Positions 1-9,090 of a stretch of 64,000 bases of DNA are shown piece by piece. This stretch comes from Indolivaga alginatilytica. GTDB taxonomy: Bacteria; Bacteroidota; Bacteroidia; Bacteroidales; Dysgonomonadaceae. A program made the position numbers and the translations under genes. The notes beneath the pieces are model-generated. The model was not told where the DNA came from and did not search any database. It was given only the letters and a program-made list of their open reading frames with translations. The stretch spans positions 166,089 to 230,088 of the forward strand of contig NZ_QICL01000004.1 of NCBI RefSeq assembly GCF_003201355.1, read 5' to 3'. How positions within the stretch are numbered: position 1 is the stretch's first letter; every line of letters begins with the position of its first letter.

Positions 1-2
1 AG

Positions 3-1427
3 ATTGATGCTTCGGTCATTATTCAGACCTTAAAAATAGAAGTGGGTGCGAAGTTAGTTCCCACTTACGAAGTGACATTAAGCAACGAACGAGTAACAGG
101 GGCAATCGAAAAAATGCAGAACGCTATCTCTCAACTGGCTTCGAACAATACAGGGATAACAATAGACCAAGTAAAATCGCTGATTGCGTCCTATGGCACT
201 AAGTATTTCCTAAGCCGTGTATTTGACGATACAGCAGAAGGGAATATTACATTTGTTCAAAACGTATCGGTGGAAAAGGAATTAACGGTATTCGATACGG
301 TCACGGCAAAAAAAGATGTCGTTTCCAATCAGTTCGGGAACTCAACCTTTACTTCGGGACAATTCGGCTCCGGCTTTCGTGTGTGGCAGAACCCGAACAA
401 CGGGCAGTCATACGGCGAGATTGATAATTTAATGGTACGCCGTGATACAATTTTCAACAGGCTGACAATTGCAGATATAAAAAGCGTCGGCGGTCAGATA
501 TTGTTATCTCTCGCAAATATGTTATGTTCGGATGTGATAACACAGGCTGATGGTTTTGTATGCTATTTCGATACAGCAGAAGGAACTATTATTAATCAGT
601 TTGCCCTTAACGACCAAGTAATCTGCCGACGATTCAACGGACAGAATATTAAATACTACTGGCGAAGGGTCACGGCTATCGGAACAGACTATTTAAAACT
701 ATCGAAAACGGATGCTGACGGATCTGGTGTACCCACAAAAGGCGACGAAATGATACAGTTCGGAAACCGTACCGACGCAAACAGGCAGTCGGCTATCCTG
801 ATTTCGGCTTACGGCTTCGATGCACCGAGCTTCAAGCAGTATGCAGGGATTAACAGCTACGATCTGACAGGAAAAGAAGTCACTGCAATTACACCTTCGG
901 GGAATAAGTTTACAGGTACTTTCGAGGTAAAAAGCGGCAACCAAAGCATAAGAGTACCAGCAGATCGGGGAACATGGTCTAACGGAATGGTCTGCTATTA
1001 CTACGACCGTGTATCGTATAACGGGGCATTATGGCTCTGTATTGTTCCCGACGGACAAACGACTACTGAAATACCTTCCCTTAGTTCTGCGTATTGGCAG
1101 AAGCAAGTAGCAGAAGGCAAATCGCTGCGTCTGGAGAAATTCGCTACACCGAGCTACGAGTTTTACAGACCGAGCCAACCATATAACGCAACAATCAGTG
1201 TCCGTGTATTCGAATCGGACGAGGATATAACACCTGACATGGATATTCACCAATTCAAATGGGAACGTATTTCTGAGAATACGTTGAACGACCCGACTTG
1301 GAACGAACTTCATGTGAATGCGGGGAATACTGTAACCCTGACAGAACAGGACTTATCCGGCGACACGACATTCGTATGCACGTTTCTTGACTTAATACAA
1401 AACAAAACACTAACAGCAAAATTCTAA
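3..1427 (+). CDS. Phage tail/baseplate structural protein (5' end outside window)
   Basis: The reading frame is open to the left edge, so this is the C-terminal part of a larger protein; the GTG at 42 is an internal codon, not a convincing start. The visible ~475 residues have the make-up of a virion structural protein: Gly/Asn/Thr-rich beta segments and no enzymatic motif. The last ~70 residues (FKWERIS, then TLTEQDL before a hydrophobic strand) look like an Ig-like tail module and resemble the C-terminus of the next gene (TLTEADL). It is followed after 5 bp by two more tail genes, so it is probably part of a tail-tip or fibre-attachment operon. The exact role cannot be read from the sequence. 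Confidence 0.75.
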   Translation: MDASVIIQTLKIEVGAKLVPTYEVTLSNERVTGAIEKMQNAISQLASNNTGITIDQVKSLIASYGTKYFLSRVFDDTAEGNITFVQNVSVEKELTVFDTVTAKKDVVSNQFGNSTFTSGQFGSGFRVWQNPNNGQSYGEIDNLMVRRDTIFNRLTIADIKSVGGQILLSLANMLCSDVITQADGFVCYFDTAEGTIINQFALNDQVICRRFNGQNIKYYWRRVTAIGTDYLKLSKTDADGSGVPTKGDEMIQFGNRTDANRQSAILISAYGFDAPSFKQYAGINSYDLTGKEVTAITPSGNKFTGTFEVKSGNQSIRVPADRGTWSNGMVCYYYDRVSYNGALWLCIVPDGQTTTEIPSLSSAYWQKQVAEGKSLRLEKFATPSYEFYRPSQPYNATISVRVFESDEDITPDMDIHQFKWERISENTLNDPTWNELHVNAGNTVTLTEQDLSGDTTFVCTFLDLIQNKTLTAKF

Positions 1428-1432
1428 CTCAC

Positions 1433-2476
1433 ATGGCAGTATTAGCACAACAACAATTTACTATCAGGCGATTGATTGACGGGAAAACACTAAACTTTCT
1501 GTTACAATCCAATCAGGCACTTACTCAAATCTACACGCCCGATCCAGCGACTTATACGCCCAATTGGGCGACAACGAACTTAAAAATTACACCTGACCTT
1601 TTAGTTTCAGGGGAAACAGGAACACAGATCGCACGTTTAAAAGCCGCCCCGACATGGAAGATAAACGGAAGTACTACGCTTACAACTTTCGGGGCTACCG
1701 CAGCGACTACCGCACCCTACGCCCTGACGATCAATAAAAATATGGATTCAGTGAATCAGTTGGTAATCGAGTGTAACGCTATTTACGTTCAGCCCGTTTC
1801 TTTGGCAGAAATGCCTGTTTCGGCGACTATGACCTTTACAAAAGTTGCCAACACAGGGGCAAGTATTATAGCCGTATGTACGGCGGCTGACGGTGTGATT
1901 TTCAAAAACAGCAGCATCACTTCGCTATCGGCTGAGTGCGATATGTGGCGGGGTGCTGAGATCGACAGTACAAACGTAACTTATCGCTGGTTTATCAAGA
2001 CTTCGGGGGCTTATGTGGAATTAACTTCGGCAAACGCAGCTACATATAACGTTGCAGGCTACACGACACGAAAGATCACAATTCCCAATAGTGCAGTACT
2101 AAATTATGCGACATTCAAATGCACAATAAAGGACACTGACACGGGAAGCTCGACCTATAACAAGGAAGTAACGGACACGATTTCATTTATAGATATGAGT
2201 GACCCGTATGATATTCGTATGGATTTTCCACTTGGAAACGGTATTTCGACAGGGGCTTCTATAACCGCTAAAATAGACGTGTATCAGGGGGCAACTAAAA
2301 TGGCTGATACTTTCTTTACAGGTAAGACATGCCGATTTTTCCGTAACAATGCAAGTGGAGTCCTTGATACGACTTGGGGTACGAGTGGATATAAAACGGG
2401 ACGTTCAATTACTTTAACAGAAGCTGATCTGCTTTCTACTTATCAGACGGTTTTCGGGGTAGAACTCAATGGATAA
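1433..2476 (+). CDS. Phage tail protein with Ig-like modules
   Basis: 347 residues, starting ATG 5 bp after the upstream stop. The N-terminus (MAVLAQQQFTIRR) is nearly the same as that of the next gene (MALIAQGQFTIKR), so the two share a short conserved head, probably an attachment or assembly peptide. The body is Thr/Ser/Ala-rich beta sequence; residues ~130-250 look like an Ig-like domain (SLSAECDMWRG, then FKCTIKDTD). The C-terminus carries the TLTEADL motif also seen at the end of the upstream protein. There are no catalytic motifs. Position and shared ends suggest a tail-tip accessory or adhesion protein; the function is inferred from context only. Confidence 0.7.
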   Translation: MAVLAQQQFTIRRLIDGKTLNFLLQSNQALTQIYTPDPATYTPNWATTNLKITPDLLVSGETGTQIARLKAAPTWKINGSTTLTTFGATAATTAPYALTINKNMDSVNQLVIECNAIYVQPVSLAEMPVSATMTFTKVANTGASIIAVCTAADGVIFKNSSITSLSAECDMWRGAEIDSTNVTYRWFIKTSGAYVELTSANAATYNVAGYTTRKITIPNSAVLNYATFKCTIKDTDTGSSTYNKEVTDTISFIDMSDPYDIRMDFPLGNGISTGASITAKIDVYQGATKMADTFFTGKTCRFFRNNASGVLDTTWGTSGYKTGRSITLTEADLLSTYQTVFGVELNG

Positions 2477-2478
2477 AC

Positions 2479-2530
2479 ACCTCTCCCAACCACCTCACCC
2501 CAGCCCTCTCCAAAAGAGAGGGGGCTTTAA
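2479..2530. repeat. Palindromic intergenic element between tail genes
   Basis: C-rich stretch ending in a hairpin: GCCCTCTC at 2503-2510, loop of five bases, GAGAGGGGGC at 2516-2525, then TTT. It resembles C-rich/G-rich palindromic intergenic repeats scattered in many bacterial genomes. It could terminate some transcripts, but the gene downstream lacks an obvious promoter of its own, so attenuation or a mobile palindrome is equally possible. Confidence 0.5.
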
Positions 2531-2563
2531 TTACTTACAAATAACCTTGACACAAATAATACT

Positions 2564-5500
2564 ATGGCTCTTATAGCACAGGGACAATTTACGATTAAAA
2601 GAGCAGCAAAGGACGGGCAATATACGGTAAACCAATATGCGAAAAGCACATCGGATGCGGTAGCCCCTGCGAGTGGGTGGGCTTCGAGTCCTCCTACCTT
2701 AGTGGCGGGCGAATACCTTTGGATGCGAACAGGTTTGGTTATACCTCCAGCCACTACACCTACAAGCTGGACGTTACCCGTCAGGATTAGCGGCGACAAG
2801 GGTAATCAGGGCGATGCGGGGACACTCAATTATATTGAATGGAAAGATTCATGGACTGTCGGCAATTCAGCAATTGCAGGATGGGGAAACAACGGTACAA
2901 CCGATGAAAACATTCGTGAAATGGGTAAAAATCCATTCGGTTTACAATCTATGCTCTGGAAATGTATTCCCAATTTGGACGGGAACGCTGCCGGCGGTTG
3001 GGTTACAAATCCCATTCTGCTGGATACAAAATATGCTTACCGTTACTCGGTATTCGTCAAAAAAGTGAAATCAGGAACTACCTATCACGGATGTTATGAA
3101 GTAGTGAACCTTAACGGCACGGCAAATACGAATCCTTACTTCTGGTCTGGTACTACTCTGAGAACGAATGAATGGTTTTTAATGGTGGGTATCATTCATC
3201 CGTATGCTGTAACTACTAATAGCGGAATAGGCGGAGTTTACGATATGGCAGGGCGTTTGTTTTCAAGTGGAACTGATTATAAATTCAACGCTTCTAACCA
3301 AGCGGTAAGGTTCAGGTCGTATTTGTTCTATTCGAGCGATGCGACGGATTTGCAATATTTTTTCAATCCGATGGTGCATCGGCTCGATGGGACAGAACCG
3401 AGTATTAATGATCTGTTACAGGTTCAGACCGCTTCGGTTGTCGATACTTCATTCAAGGTGCTGGACGATAAGATTATTACAAAAGCGAACCAAACGGATT
3501 TTACAGCCTTACAAGGCAGGGTTACTTCGGCTGAATCGACCATCGTACAACAGGGAACTAAAATTGAATCGACCGTTACAAAAGTAGACGGAAAGAACGC
3601 TGTTTATAAGTCGCTGACATCGGGTACGACGGACAGACCCGTTATACCTTACGCAAAGAATGACCTTTGGATAACATATACGGGTGAAATAAAGCAAAGC
3701 ACGGTGACACGGCTTACAGGGTCTTTTACTGATTCGGATTGGATAGCAACCACAAAATATACAGACGATACGGCAGCCACCAACGCACAAAACACAGCCG
3801 TAAAGAAAATACGTTATATCCGGGACTGGCTGAACGGCAGTACCGCCAACACGGGCAACCATTGGGTGCAGATTATGGCTCTAAATACGGCGGGAACAAA
3901 TGTTGCACTGAATAAGACCGTATCGGGGGATTCGACCAATACACGCATAACCAACGGTAGTACTGACTCAGCTTCTTATGTGTCAGTAGCAGAAGGGCTG
4001 AGATATGTTGTCGTAGATTTAGGTGCGGTATCTGAAATATCGAAAGTGAAAGTATGGCACTATAACCTAGACAGCAGGACATACTATAAAACAAAAACCG
4101 AAGCCTCTGCCGATGGCATAAACTGGTTTCCGTTGTTTGACTCGGCAATCGAGGGGACATATAAAGAATCGACGGCTGGCAGGACGTATTATGTAAGGGA
4201 CTATGATAATAACGCTGTTTCGGGACTGAGAAACCGCACCTATTACTCTGATGCCACACCCGCAGTTCCCGAAGTGGGGCATAAGGAAGGCGATTTGTGG
4301 TATAAAATCAGCCTGACAAACGGTTGCTATACTACTTACAGGTGGAACGGCTCGGCATGGGCGGTTATCAACGAATATGTGTCGAAAGCCCAACAGACAA
4401 TAACAGATACCTCGATCACGAACCTTGTTACAAAAACGGGTATCAATTCACTGGGTACGGGCGAGACTCTGATTTCGAAGATAAACCAGACAGCAGACAA
4501 TATTACCCTTGAAGTGGGAAAGGTACAGATCGGGGGAAGGAATTTACTTTTAAATTCGAATTTCGTTGTTTCCCCGGACTTTACAAGCTGGGGAACAAAT
4601 GGGGGTACTAGGACTATCGAAGCCGATGCAACTTTCGGGAAAGTGACGAAAATAGTGGCTACGGGGGGTAGTCAGGGGATATATCAAAATCCGGCTACAA
4701 GGCGGACTTCGGGCAAGAACTATGTTATTTCGGGGTATATGAAAGCGGCAGCCAATATGAATGTGTCTTTTTCGCATGAAGGGGGTACAGGATCGAAGGC
4801 TTTTGCGGTAACTACCGCTTGGCAGCGTTTCGAAACGCAGGGTACGTGGACGAGTGGCGGCAGCGTATGTTTCTATTCGGGCGGGGCGGGTACTTTTTAT
4901 CTGGCAAACTTGCAATACGAGGAAGGAACAAAATCGTCGGCATGGTCGCCAGCACCCGAAGATATACCTCATATAGCGGGGTCGGCACTTAGTATATCCG
5001 ATAATAAAATAATACTTGCAAGTAGTTCTATCATAATGAAAGGTACAGCTATTACAGAAGCTATTAAAGCACAGACTGCACAATTCGGGGGCTTTACGGT
5101 TAGTGGGGACAGGTTCGAGTCGATAGCCAAGACAGACAATGTGCCTAACTTGTTCCTTGACGGAAAAAACGGAACTGCATTTTTGAGAGGTGGTTTGCTG
5201 ACTCCGTTTAAAAACGGGACATACAGGCTAAATTCAGGCGGTGGTGCGACTTTTTCGACATACGGTTTGCAGGACAACAACAATGTAGTGATAACAGGTG
5301 ATACACTGGGTTGGACGATTGCTTTTGTTGTGCCATTTACAAAGGAATATAATGGTTTTCGTGCAACGATCATTAATGAAAAGTTCGAGAGCAAAACACC
5401 TGTTGGGAATATATCGGCATCTGCTCCGAATGGTATGTATTTTTTTGAGAACGGGGTCAAAAAAACGGAACTAACTATACAGAAATACGAAGGGGTGGAT

Positions 5501-5893
5501 ATGATCGGCTATGGTGAAGGGAATAACTTTTACGGATGGATAATTTTGAATAGGTTCAATACGAACTCCTATAATCAGTCTGGGTTCGGACTGAAACTGT
5601 ATAATATCGGTATGGTAAGAAGCGGTACGATAATCAAACAGACGACTCCTGACCCGATTTCGAGTATTACCCGTGTGTCGGAAGGTAGGTATAAGTTGAC
5701 TTTCCAGACCCCATTCTCCAGTGCAAATAATTATATAGTTTTCTTAACGTGTGAAACAACTTCATATATGGGGCGTTTTGCGAATGTGACCGCCAAGACG
5801 ACGACTTATTTTGAGGTGTACACAGGTGACGACTCGACACCGAACGACGGGGATTTCAATTTTATGGTGGTTTCTACATTGAACTGGACATAA
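2564..5893 (+). CDS. Large phage tail fibre / receptor-binding protein
   Basis: 1109 residues. Begins with the same head motif as the preceding gene (MALIAQGQFTIKR). Residues ~440-530 (NVALNKTVSGDS, VVVDLGAVSEISKVKVW, then SADGINWF) have the pattern of an F5/8 type C (discoidin-like) carbohydrate-binding domain. Residues ~660-790 (NLLLNSNF, then YVISGYMKA and LANLQYEEG) resemble a CBM4/9-like jelly roll. Residues ~800-870 (SISDNKIILAS, then IKAQTAQFGGFTVSG) match the repeats that precede fibre tips in many prophage tail proteins. Two predicted sugar-binding modules plus a fibre shaft suggest capsule or glycan recognition. Followed by a terminator, so it ends the tail operon. Confidence 0.8.
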   Translation: MALIAQGQFTIKRAAKDGQYTVNQYAKSTSDAVAPASGWASSPPTLVAGEYLWMRTGLVIPPATTPTSWTLPVRISGDKGNQGDAGTLNYIEWKDSWTVGNSAIAGWGNNGTTDENIREMGKNPFGLQSMLWKCIPNLDGNAAGGWVTNPILLDTKYAYRYSVFVKKVKSGTTYHGCYEVVNLNGTANTNPYFWSGTTLRTNEWFLMVGIIHPYAVTTNSGIGGVYDMAGRLFSSGTDYKFNASNQAVRFRSYLFYSSDATDLQYFFNPMVHRLDGTEPSINDLLQVQTASVVDTSFKVLDDKIITKANQTDFTALQGRVTSAESTIVQQGTKIESTVTKVDGKNAVYKSLTSGTTDRPVIPYAKNDLWITYTGEIKQSTVTRLTGSFTDSDWIATTKYTDDTAATNAQNTAVKKIRYIRDWLNGSTANTGNHWVQIMALNTAGTNVALNKTVSGDSTNTRITNGSTDSASYVSVAEGLRYVVVDLGAVSEISKVKVWHYNLDSRTYYKTKTEASADGINWFPLFDSAIEGTYKESTAGRTYYVRDYDNNAVSGLRNRTYYSDATPAVPEVGHKEGDLWYKISLTNGCYTTYRWNGSAWAVINEYVSKAQQTITDTSITNLVTKTGINSLGTGETLISKINQTADNITLEVGKVQIGGRNLLLNSNFVVSPDFTSWGTNGGTRTIEADATFGKVTKIVATGGSQGIYQNPATRRTSGKNYVISGYMKAAANMNVSFSHEGGTGSKAFAVTTAWQRFETQGTWTSGGSVCFYSGGAGTFYLANLQYEEGTKSSAWSPAPEDIPHIAGSALSISDNKIILASSSIIMKGTAITEAIKAQTAQFGGFTVSGDRFESIAKTDNVPNLFLDGKNGTAFLRGGLLTPFKNGTYRLNSGGGATFSTYGLQDNNNVVITGDTLGWTIAFVVPFTKEYNGFRATIINEKFESKTPVGNISASAPNGMYFFENGVKKTELTIQKYEGVDMIGYGEGNNFYGWIILNRFNTNSYNQSGFGLKLYNIGMVRSGTIIKQTTPDPISSITRVSEGRYKLTFQTPFSSANNYIVFLTCETTSYMGRFANVTAKTTTYFEVYTGDDSTPNDGDFNFMVVSTLNWT

Positions 5894-5901
5894 AAAAAGA
5901 G

Positions 5902-5935
5902 AAGGGCAGACTCGTTAAAGCTGCCCTTATCTCGC
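5902..5935 (+). terminator. Rho-independent-type hairpin after tail operon
   Basis: AAGGGCAG (5902-5909) pairs with CTGCCCTT (5921-5928) across an 11-nt loop, 9 bp after the tail-fibre stop codon. There is no long U tract, but the position fits operon termination. Confidence 0.6.
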
Positions 5936-6159
5936 TCTCCGTATATGGGTTAACAATAATATAATGTGAGAATATAGCCGTAAGGTGTTTTTTTCCTCTT
6001 ACTTTCTCTAGGGAATGGTTTTAGTGCATTTGGAGCAATAAATAGAGAAAAATCGAGGTTTTAATGCTTAATCTTTTCATTATTAATTCTGATTGTTAAC
6101 TTACCGGAGAATCCTCTCCTCCATCACAGTTTATTTAATTTTGTTGGTTTTTTAGAAAG

Positions 6160-6188
6160 AGTGTCCTCCGTAGTGTTAGAGAGGACAC
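6160..6188. repeat. Inverted repeat in intergenic region
   Basis: GTGTCCTC (6161-6168) and GAGGACAC (6181-6188) form an 8-bp stem with a 12-nt loop. The rest of 5936-6351 shows no convincing coding sequence. Could be a terminator for an incoming leftward transcript or an RNA structure. Confidence 0.4.
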
Positions 6189-6351
6189 CCTAACTGGTCT
6201 TGTTTACAGCAATTTCTGCTTTAGGTTATCGCTTAGACATTGTAAACTGTAAAAGACCTCTGGTTTAGAGCAATTGATTGATAAATAATTGGTTGTGTTC
6301 CTGATAAAATATTAGATTTAAAATAAGTGAGAATTGGTTGTTTAACTATAA

Positions 6352-6636
6352 TTAATTTCCGTCCATAAATAGGTAGGACTCGGTACATATATTATTCTTA
6401 AAACGACATGTCAGGGTAGATTCAGATAAAGGTATTTCCAATTCTTTATATTCGTTATCTTTATCTGTCCTAATGCACCTGTAATTTTGGTATATGCCAA
6501 TTACTACATCCAAAGTCAGCCCAATACAATCGGGAACTTTTAAGATTTTTGGCAAAATTAAAACTCTAATTTCTAGTAGTTTATTTAAAATAACATCTTT
6601 TTTTATTGTGCCTTCGGAAAGTTTACCTGTTTCCAT
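6352..6636 (-). CDS. Hypothetical 94-aa protein
   Basis: 94 codons on the opposite strand to its neighbours, ATG start (METGKLSEG), no recognised family. Composition is ordinary (charged and hydrophobic residues mixed; Cys at two places), which makes it a possible small lysogenic-conversion gene between the tail genes and the toxin-antitoxin pair. No clear ribosome binding site or promoter; it may be a chance frame. Confidence 0.4.
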   Translation of the reverse strand: METGKLSEGTIKKDVILNKLLEIRVLILPKILKVPDCIGLTLDVVIGIYQNYRCIRTDKDNEYKELEIPLSESTLTCRFKNNICTESYLFMDGN

Positions 6637-7163
6637 ACAAATAGTAATTAGACCTGTTTATCCTCTATTCTAGGTTGTTAATAATAATGTTAATAATAAA
6701 AAGCGGAGGAACATTAACTATCCTTGCAACATTCGGAAGTCCAATTCCCCACGCAAAAGAATATATCAACGCCCTCCGCTATTTGCAGAAAGACGTTTAT
6801 TCTGATTTTGTTACGTGATTAAATCTTTGGACTTTTAAATGTTGCAATCAGAGCTAAACGCTCATTTATATTAAATATTTTTACAAATATGAACTGACTC
6901 TACAATTCATCTTATGACACAATACTATAATTGAAACGCTACTACACATACCATTTTTTAATATTGCATCCGCAAATATATTTTAAGAGTTTGATAATAA
7001 ATATTATTTTCAAACAATAAATATTATTTGTTATAGAGGTAAATTTATATCTTTATATTTTAATAAAAATATGATATGAAATTCGATGTAGTTTGAGCGT
7101 ATTTTTAGGCTTATGTGACTATTTTTTATTAATTTCGTGGAGAACATTATTTGATAATATATT
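6637..7163. other. Intergenic region with distant inverted repeat
   Basis: No gene seen. AGCGGAGG (6702-6709) and CCTCCGCT (6773-6780) are perfect inverted copies 63 bp apart, enclosing a C/A-rich stretch in otherwise AT-rich DNA. The last 60 bp before the next gene contain TAATTTCG, one mismatch from the Bacteroidota -7 box. Confidence 0.4.
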
Positions 7164-7622
7164 ATGGCAACAGATACAGTAGAACAAAAACCTCATCAGG
7201 GTGTTAACGTGATGATAAGACGTAAAAGAAAAAATATGTCTCAAGAATCACTCGGTAATCTAATCGGTTTACCACAATGTGATATTTCTAAATTAGAAAA
7301 TCAGGAAGTAATTGAAGAAAAAACATTATCAAAAATTGCTAATGCTTTAGGTTGTTCCTTAGAATCGTTAAGAGATTTCGACGTAGACCATGCCATGAAC
7401 TCCTTTAATTCGACTATAACAGACACTAAGGATAATTCTTTTATCAATAGTGGCTATTCAAACGAAATACATCAGACATACAACCAAACTTCTCCCGACT
7501 TAATAGATTTGTATAAGACCCTTTTACAAGACGAAAAGGATTTGCGGATAAGAGAGGTTCAAACAATGGAAAAGGAAATTGAATTTTTGAGAGTTCAACT
7601 AGCTGAATCTTTGAAAAAGTAA
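7164..7622 (+). CDS. XRE-family HTH regulator with C-terminal coiled coil
   Basis: 152 residues. Residues ~15-70 form a Cro/CI-type helix-turn-helix (MIRRKRKNMSQESLGNLIG, then ISKLENQ and LSKIANALGCSLESL). The last ~40 residues (LLQDEKDLRIREVQTMEKEIEFLRVQLAESLKK) look like a coiled coil, usual for dimerising regulators of this kind in Bacteroidales mobile elements. It stands alone on the plus strand between the tail cluster and the toxin-antitoxin pair and may regulate either. The start is the first ATG in frame. Confidence 0.8.
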   Translation: MATDTVEQKPHQGVNVMIRRKRKNMSQESLGNLIGLPQCDISKLENQEVIEEKTLSKIANALGCSLESLRDFDVDHAMNSFNSTITDTKDNSFINSGYSNEIHQTYNQTSPDLIDLYKTLLQDEKDLRIREVQTMEKEIEFLRVQLAESLKK

Positions 7623-7688
7623 CAACTATTTTCCCGAATGAACAGCTCAATGGTTATAAACGCTAAAGTTAAAAAATCAGATAAACTA

Positions 7689-7717
7689 TTGGAATGGCAT
7701 ACTTCTTCCTAAATTTG
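7689..7717 (+). promoter_or_regulatory. Predicted Bacteroidota promoter for toxin-antitoxin pair
   Basis: TAAATTTG at 7710-7717 fits the -7 box TAnnTTTG; TTGG at 7689-7692 is a possible -33 element, 17 bp upstream. It would place the transcript start ~15 bp before the antitoxin ATG. Confidence 0.5.
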
Positions 7718-7739
7718 TAAAGCTAAAATATATAAGATT

Positions 7740-8039
7740 ATGTGTACGATAAGCATAAACGAATTTAATTGCAATCCGCAAAAGTATTTTCAAATAGCGG
7801 AAACCGAACAAGTAATGATTAAGGACAATGGCAAAGTCTATCAGCTTGTTATGACAATAGATGAAAAAGATTTTATTTCCGGCGAAGAATTAAAGGAGCG
7901 TGTTCATGCAAGAATAGAACAAATGTACAAGAGCAAAAAGCAGGTAATAACCGAAGAAGATTTGAAAAACTCATATTCGCCAGAGGAGTTCAAAACGGTT
8001 ATGAAAAAGGAAATTCATAAAATGTTTAGCCAGCAATAG
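7740..8039 (+). CDS. Antitoxin-like protein (Phd/YefM-like) of a type II TA pair
   Basis: 99 residues. The N-terminus (ISINEFNCNPQKYFQIAETEQVMIKDNGKVYQLVM) follows the Phd/YefM plan: a short strand, a helix, then a beta hairpin with a basic/Gly turn that positions the DNA-binding dimer. The C-terminal half is charged and helical, as expected of a toxin-neutralising tail. The downstream gene starts 3 bp after the stop and is ParE/RelE-like, which supports the pairing. Family assignment is from pattern only. Confidence 0.65.
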   Translation: MCTISINEFNCNPQKYFQIAETEQVMIKDNGKVYQLVMTIDEKDFISGEELKERVHARIEQMYKSKKQVITEEDLKNSYSPEEFKTVMKKEIHKMFSQQ

Positions 8040-8042
8040 TAG

Positions 8043-8366
8043 ATGGAAGTTCGTTTTTCTCATGCAACAAGTATCTTTCTGAGAGAATTGATACAAATTC
8101 TTTACGAAGAAGATTATTTCGGTTTTGAAGAGGCAGCGATAGAGTATGTCAATGATCTGGTCGATGATATTCAGTCGGGTATTGCCCGTAAGCACAAAAA
8201 ACCTGCTCCTTCTTATTTTGATAAATACGGTCAAAATATGTATTATGTATCTTATAAGCGAAATAAAAATACAACTTGGTATATATTTTTCAACTACTCG
8301 GAAGATGTTTATTACATCCGTTACATAGGTAACAACCACACTATATCGCACTATTTGTCAGAATAA
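8043..8366 (+). CDS. ParE/RelE-superfamily toxin-like protein
   Basis: 107 residues. Layout fits a small RelE/ParE fold: N-terminal strand (MEVRFSHAT), two helices (residues ~12-45), then three C-terminal strands with aromatic and basic residues (MYYVSYKRNKNTTWYIFF, then YYIRYIGNNHTISHYL). The closing I-R-Y-I-x-N-N-H segment is typical of the last strand of this superfamily. RelE-type proteins cut mRNA on the ribosome and ParE types poison gyrase; which applies here cannot be told. Encoded 3 bp after its likely antitoxin and followed by a strong terminator. Confidence 0.7.
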   Translation: MEVRFSHATSIFLRELIQILYEEDYFGFEEAAIEYVNDLVDDIQSGIARKHKKPAPSYFDKYGQNMYYVSYKRNKNTTWYIFFNYSEDVYYIRYIGNNHTISHYLSE

Positions 8367-8404
8367 TTAATTTGTAGTATATTTATACTCATTATAAGAG
8401 GCAT

Positions 8405-8446
8405 AAAGCCCGAAACGGAAGTAACATTCCTTTTCGGGCTTTTTTG
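8405..8446 (+). terminator. Strong rho-independent terminator
   Basis: AAAGCCCGAAA (8405-8415) pairs with the TTTCGGGCTTT ending near 8442, with extra GGAA/TTCC pairing inside and a T-rich tail. It separates the toxin-antitoxin operon from the lysis cassette. Confidence 0.9.
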
Positions 8447-8475
8447 TTTTTAACCTTAACACAAACTACAAAACT

Positions 8476-8769
8476 ATGCTACAAATAACAAACACGGTAA
8501 CTACTAAAGACGGACAGGTAGTAATAGGCAATGTGACTTATGCCATTAACTACTCTATTATCAATAACGAACTGAACTCTATTCAATGTGCGATTTCATC
8601 AATGTCAGATAATCAGTTTGAACAAATCGGATTTATCCGCAAGGAACATGGAAGACTGAACACCGACTTTTTAGACAGGGTTGCTCCGATTGAACACTTA
8701 ACCGTTTTTGAAAATATTGTCAAAGAAGTGGAGGCTGATCTTTTGGCTGAAACAAAGAAAAAACAATAA
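8476..8769 (+). CDS. Hypothetical phage protein before lysis cassette
   Basis: 97 residues, no recognised family. Starts MLQITNTVTTKDGQVVIGNVTY and ends in a Lys/Glu-rich helix (ENIVKEVEADLLAETKKKQ). Position immediately before holin-like and endolysin genes is conserved in many Bacteroidales prophages for small structural or chaperone-like proteins, but no function can be assigned. Confidence 0.65.
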   Translation: MLQITNTVTTKDGQVVIGNVTYAINYSIINNELNSIQCAISSMSDNQFEQIGFIRKEHGRLNTDFLDRVAPIEHLTVFENIVKEVEADLLAETKKKQ

Positions 8770-8773
8770 TCCT

Positions 8774-9088
8774 ATGCACGAGTTTTTCACGACTTTTCTT
8801 GAACCAATTCTTACTTTCATTGCCGGAGGTGGAATTGTGGCTATTGTGAAATGGCGGTCTATAAAGAAACAGGCAGAAGCCGAAGCGATGAAGGCGGTTC
8901 AGGAGGTTTATCAGGAAACGATAAAGGATTTGAGGGAGGATAAGGAAATGATGAAGCGGGATAATGCAGAACTGAGGGTTATTGTTGCCGAACTTCAAAT
9001 CGTAGTAAATCAGAACTCGAAGGATATTAGCGAACTAAAGGGGTACAAATGTATTGTGTTGGATTGTAAACTAAGAAAGAAGGAATAG
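8774..9088 (+). CDS. Holin-like small membrane protein
   Basis: The best start is ATG 8774 (MHEFFTTF), 4 bp after the upstream stop; an upstream frame-open start at 8708 would overlap the preceding gene heavily. 104 residues: one hydrophobic segment (residues ~8-26, LEPILTFIAGGGIVAIVKW), then a long charged coiled coil (~30-88) and a Cys-containing tail (CIVLDCKLRKKE). One membrane segment, small size and location directly before an endolysin fit a holin or holin accessory protein. Not matched to a named holin family. Confidence 0.6.
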   Translation: MHEFFTTFLEPILTFIAGGGIVAIVKWRSIKKQAEAEAMKAVQEVYQETIKDLREDKEMMKRDNAELRVIVAELQIVVNQNSKDISELKGYKCIVLDCKLRKKE

Positions 9089-9090
9089 CC

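Noticed and set aside
1..7163. Possible diversity-generating retroelement near tail fibre genes
   Set aside because: No reverse transcriptase gene and no template/variable repeat pair was seen.
8708..8773. Upstream start for the holin-like gene
   Set aside because: It would overlap the preceding gene by 62 bp; ATG 8774 directly after that gene's stop gives a natural membrane protein.
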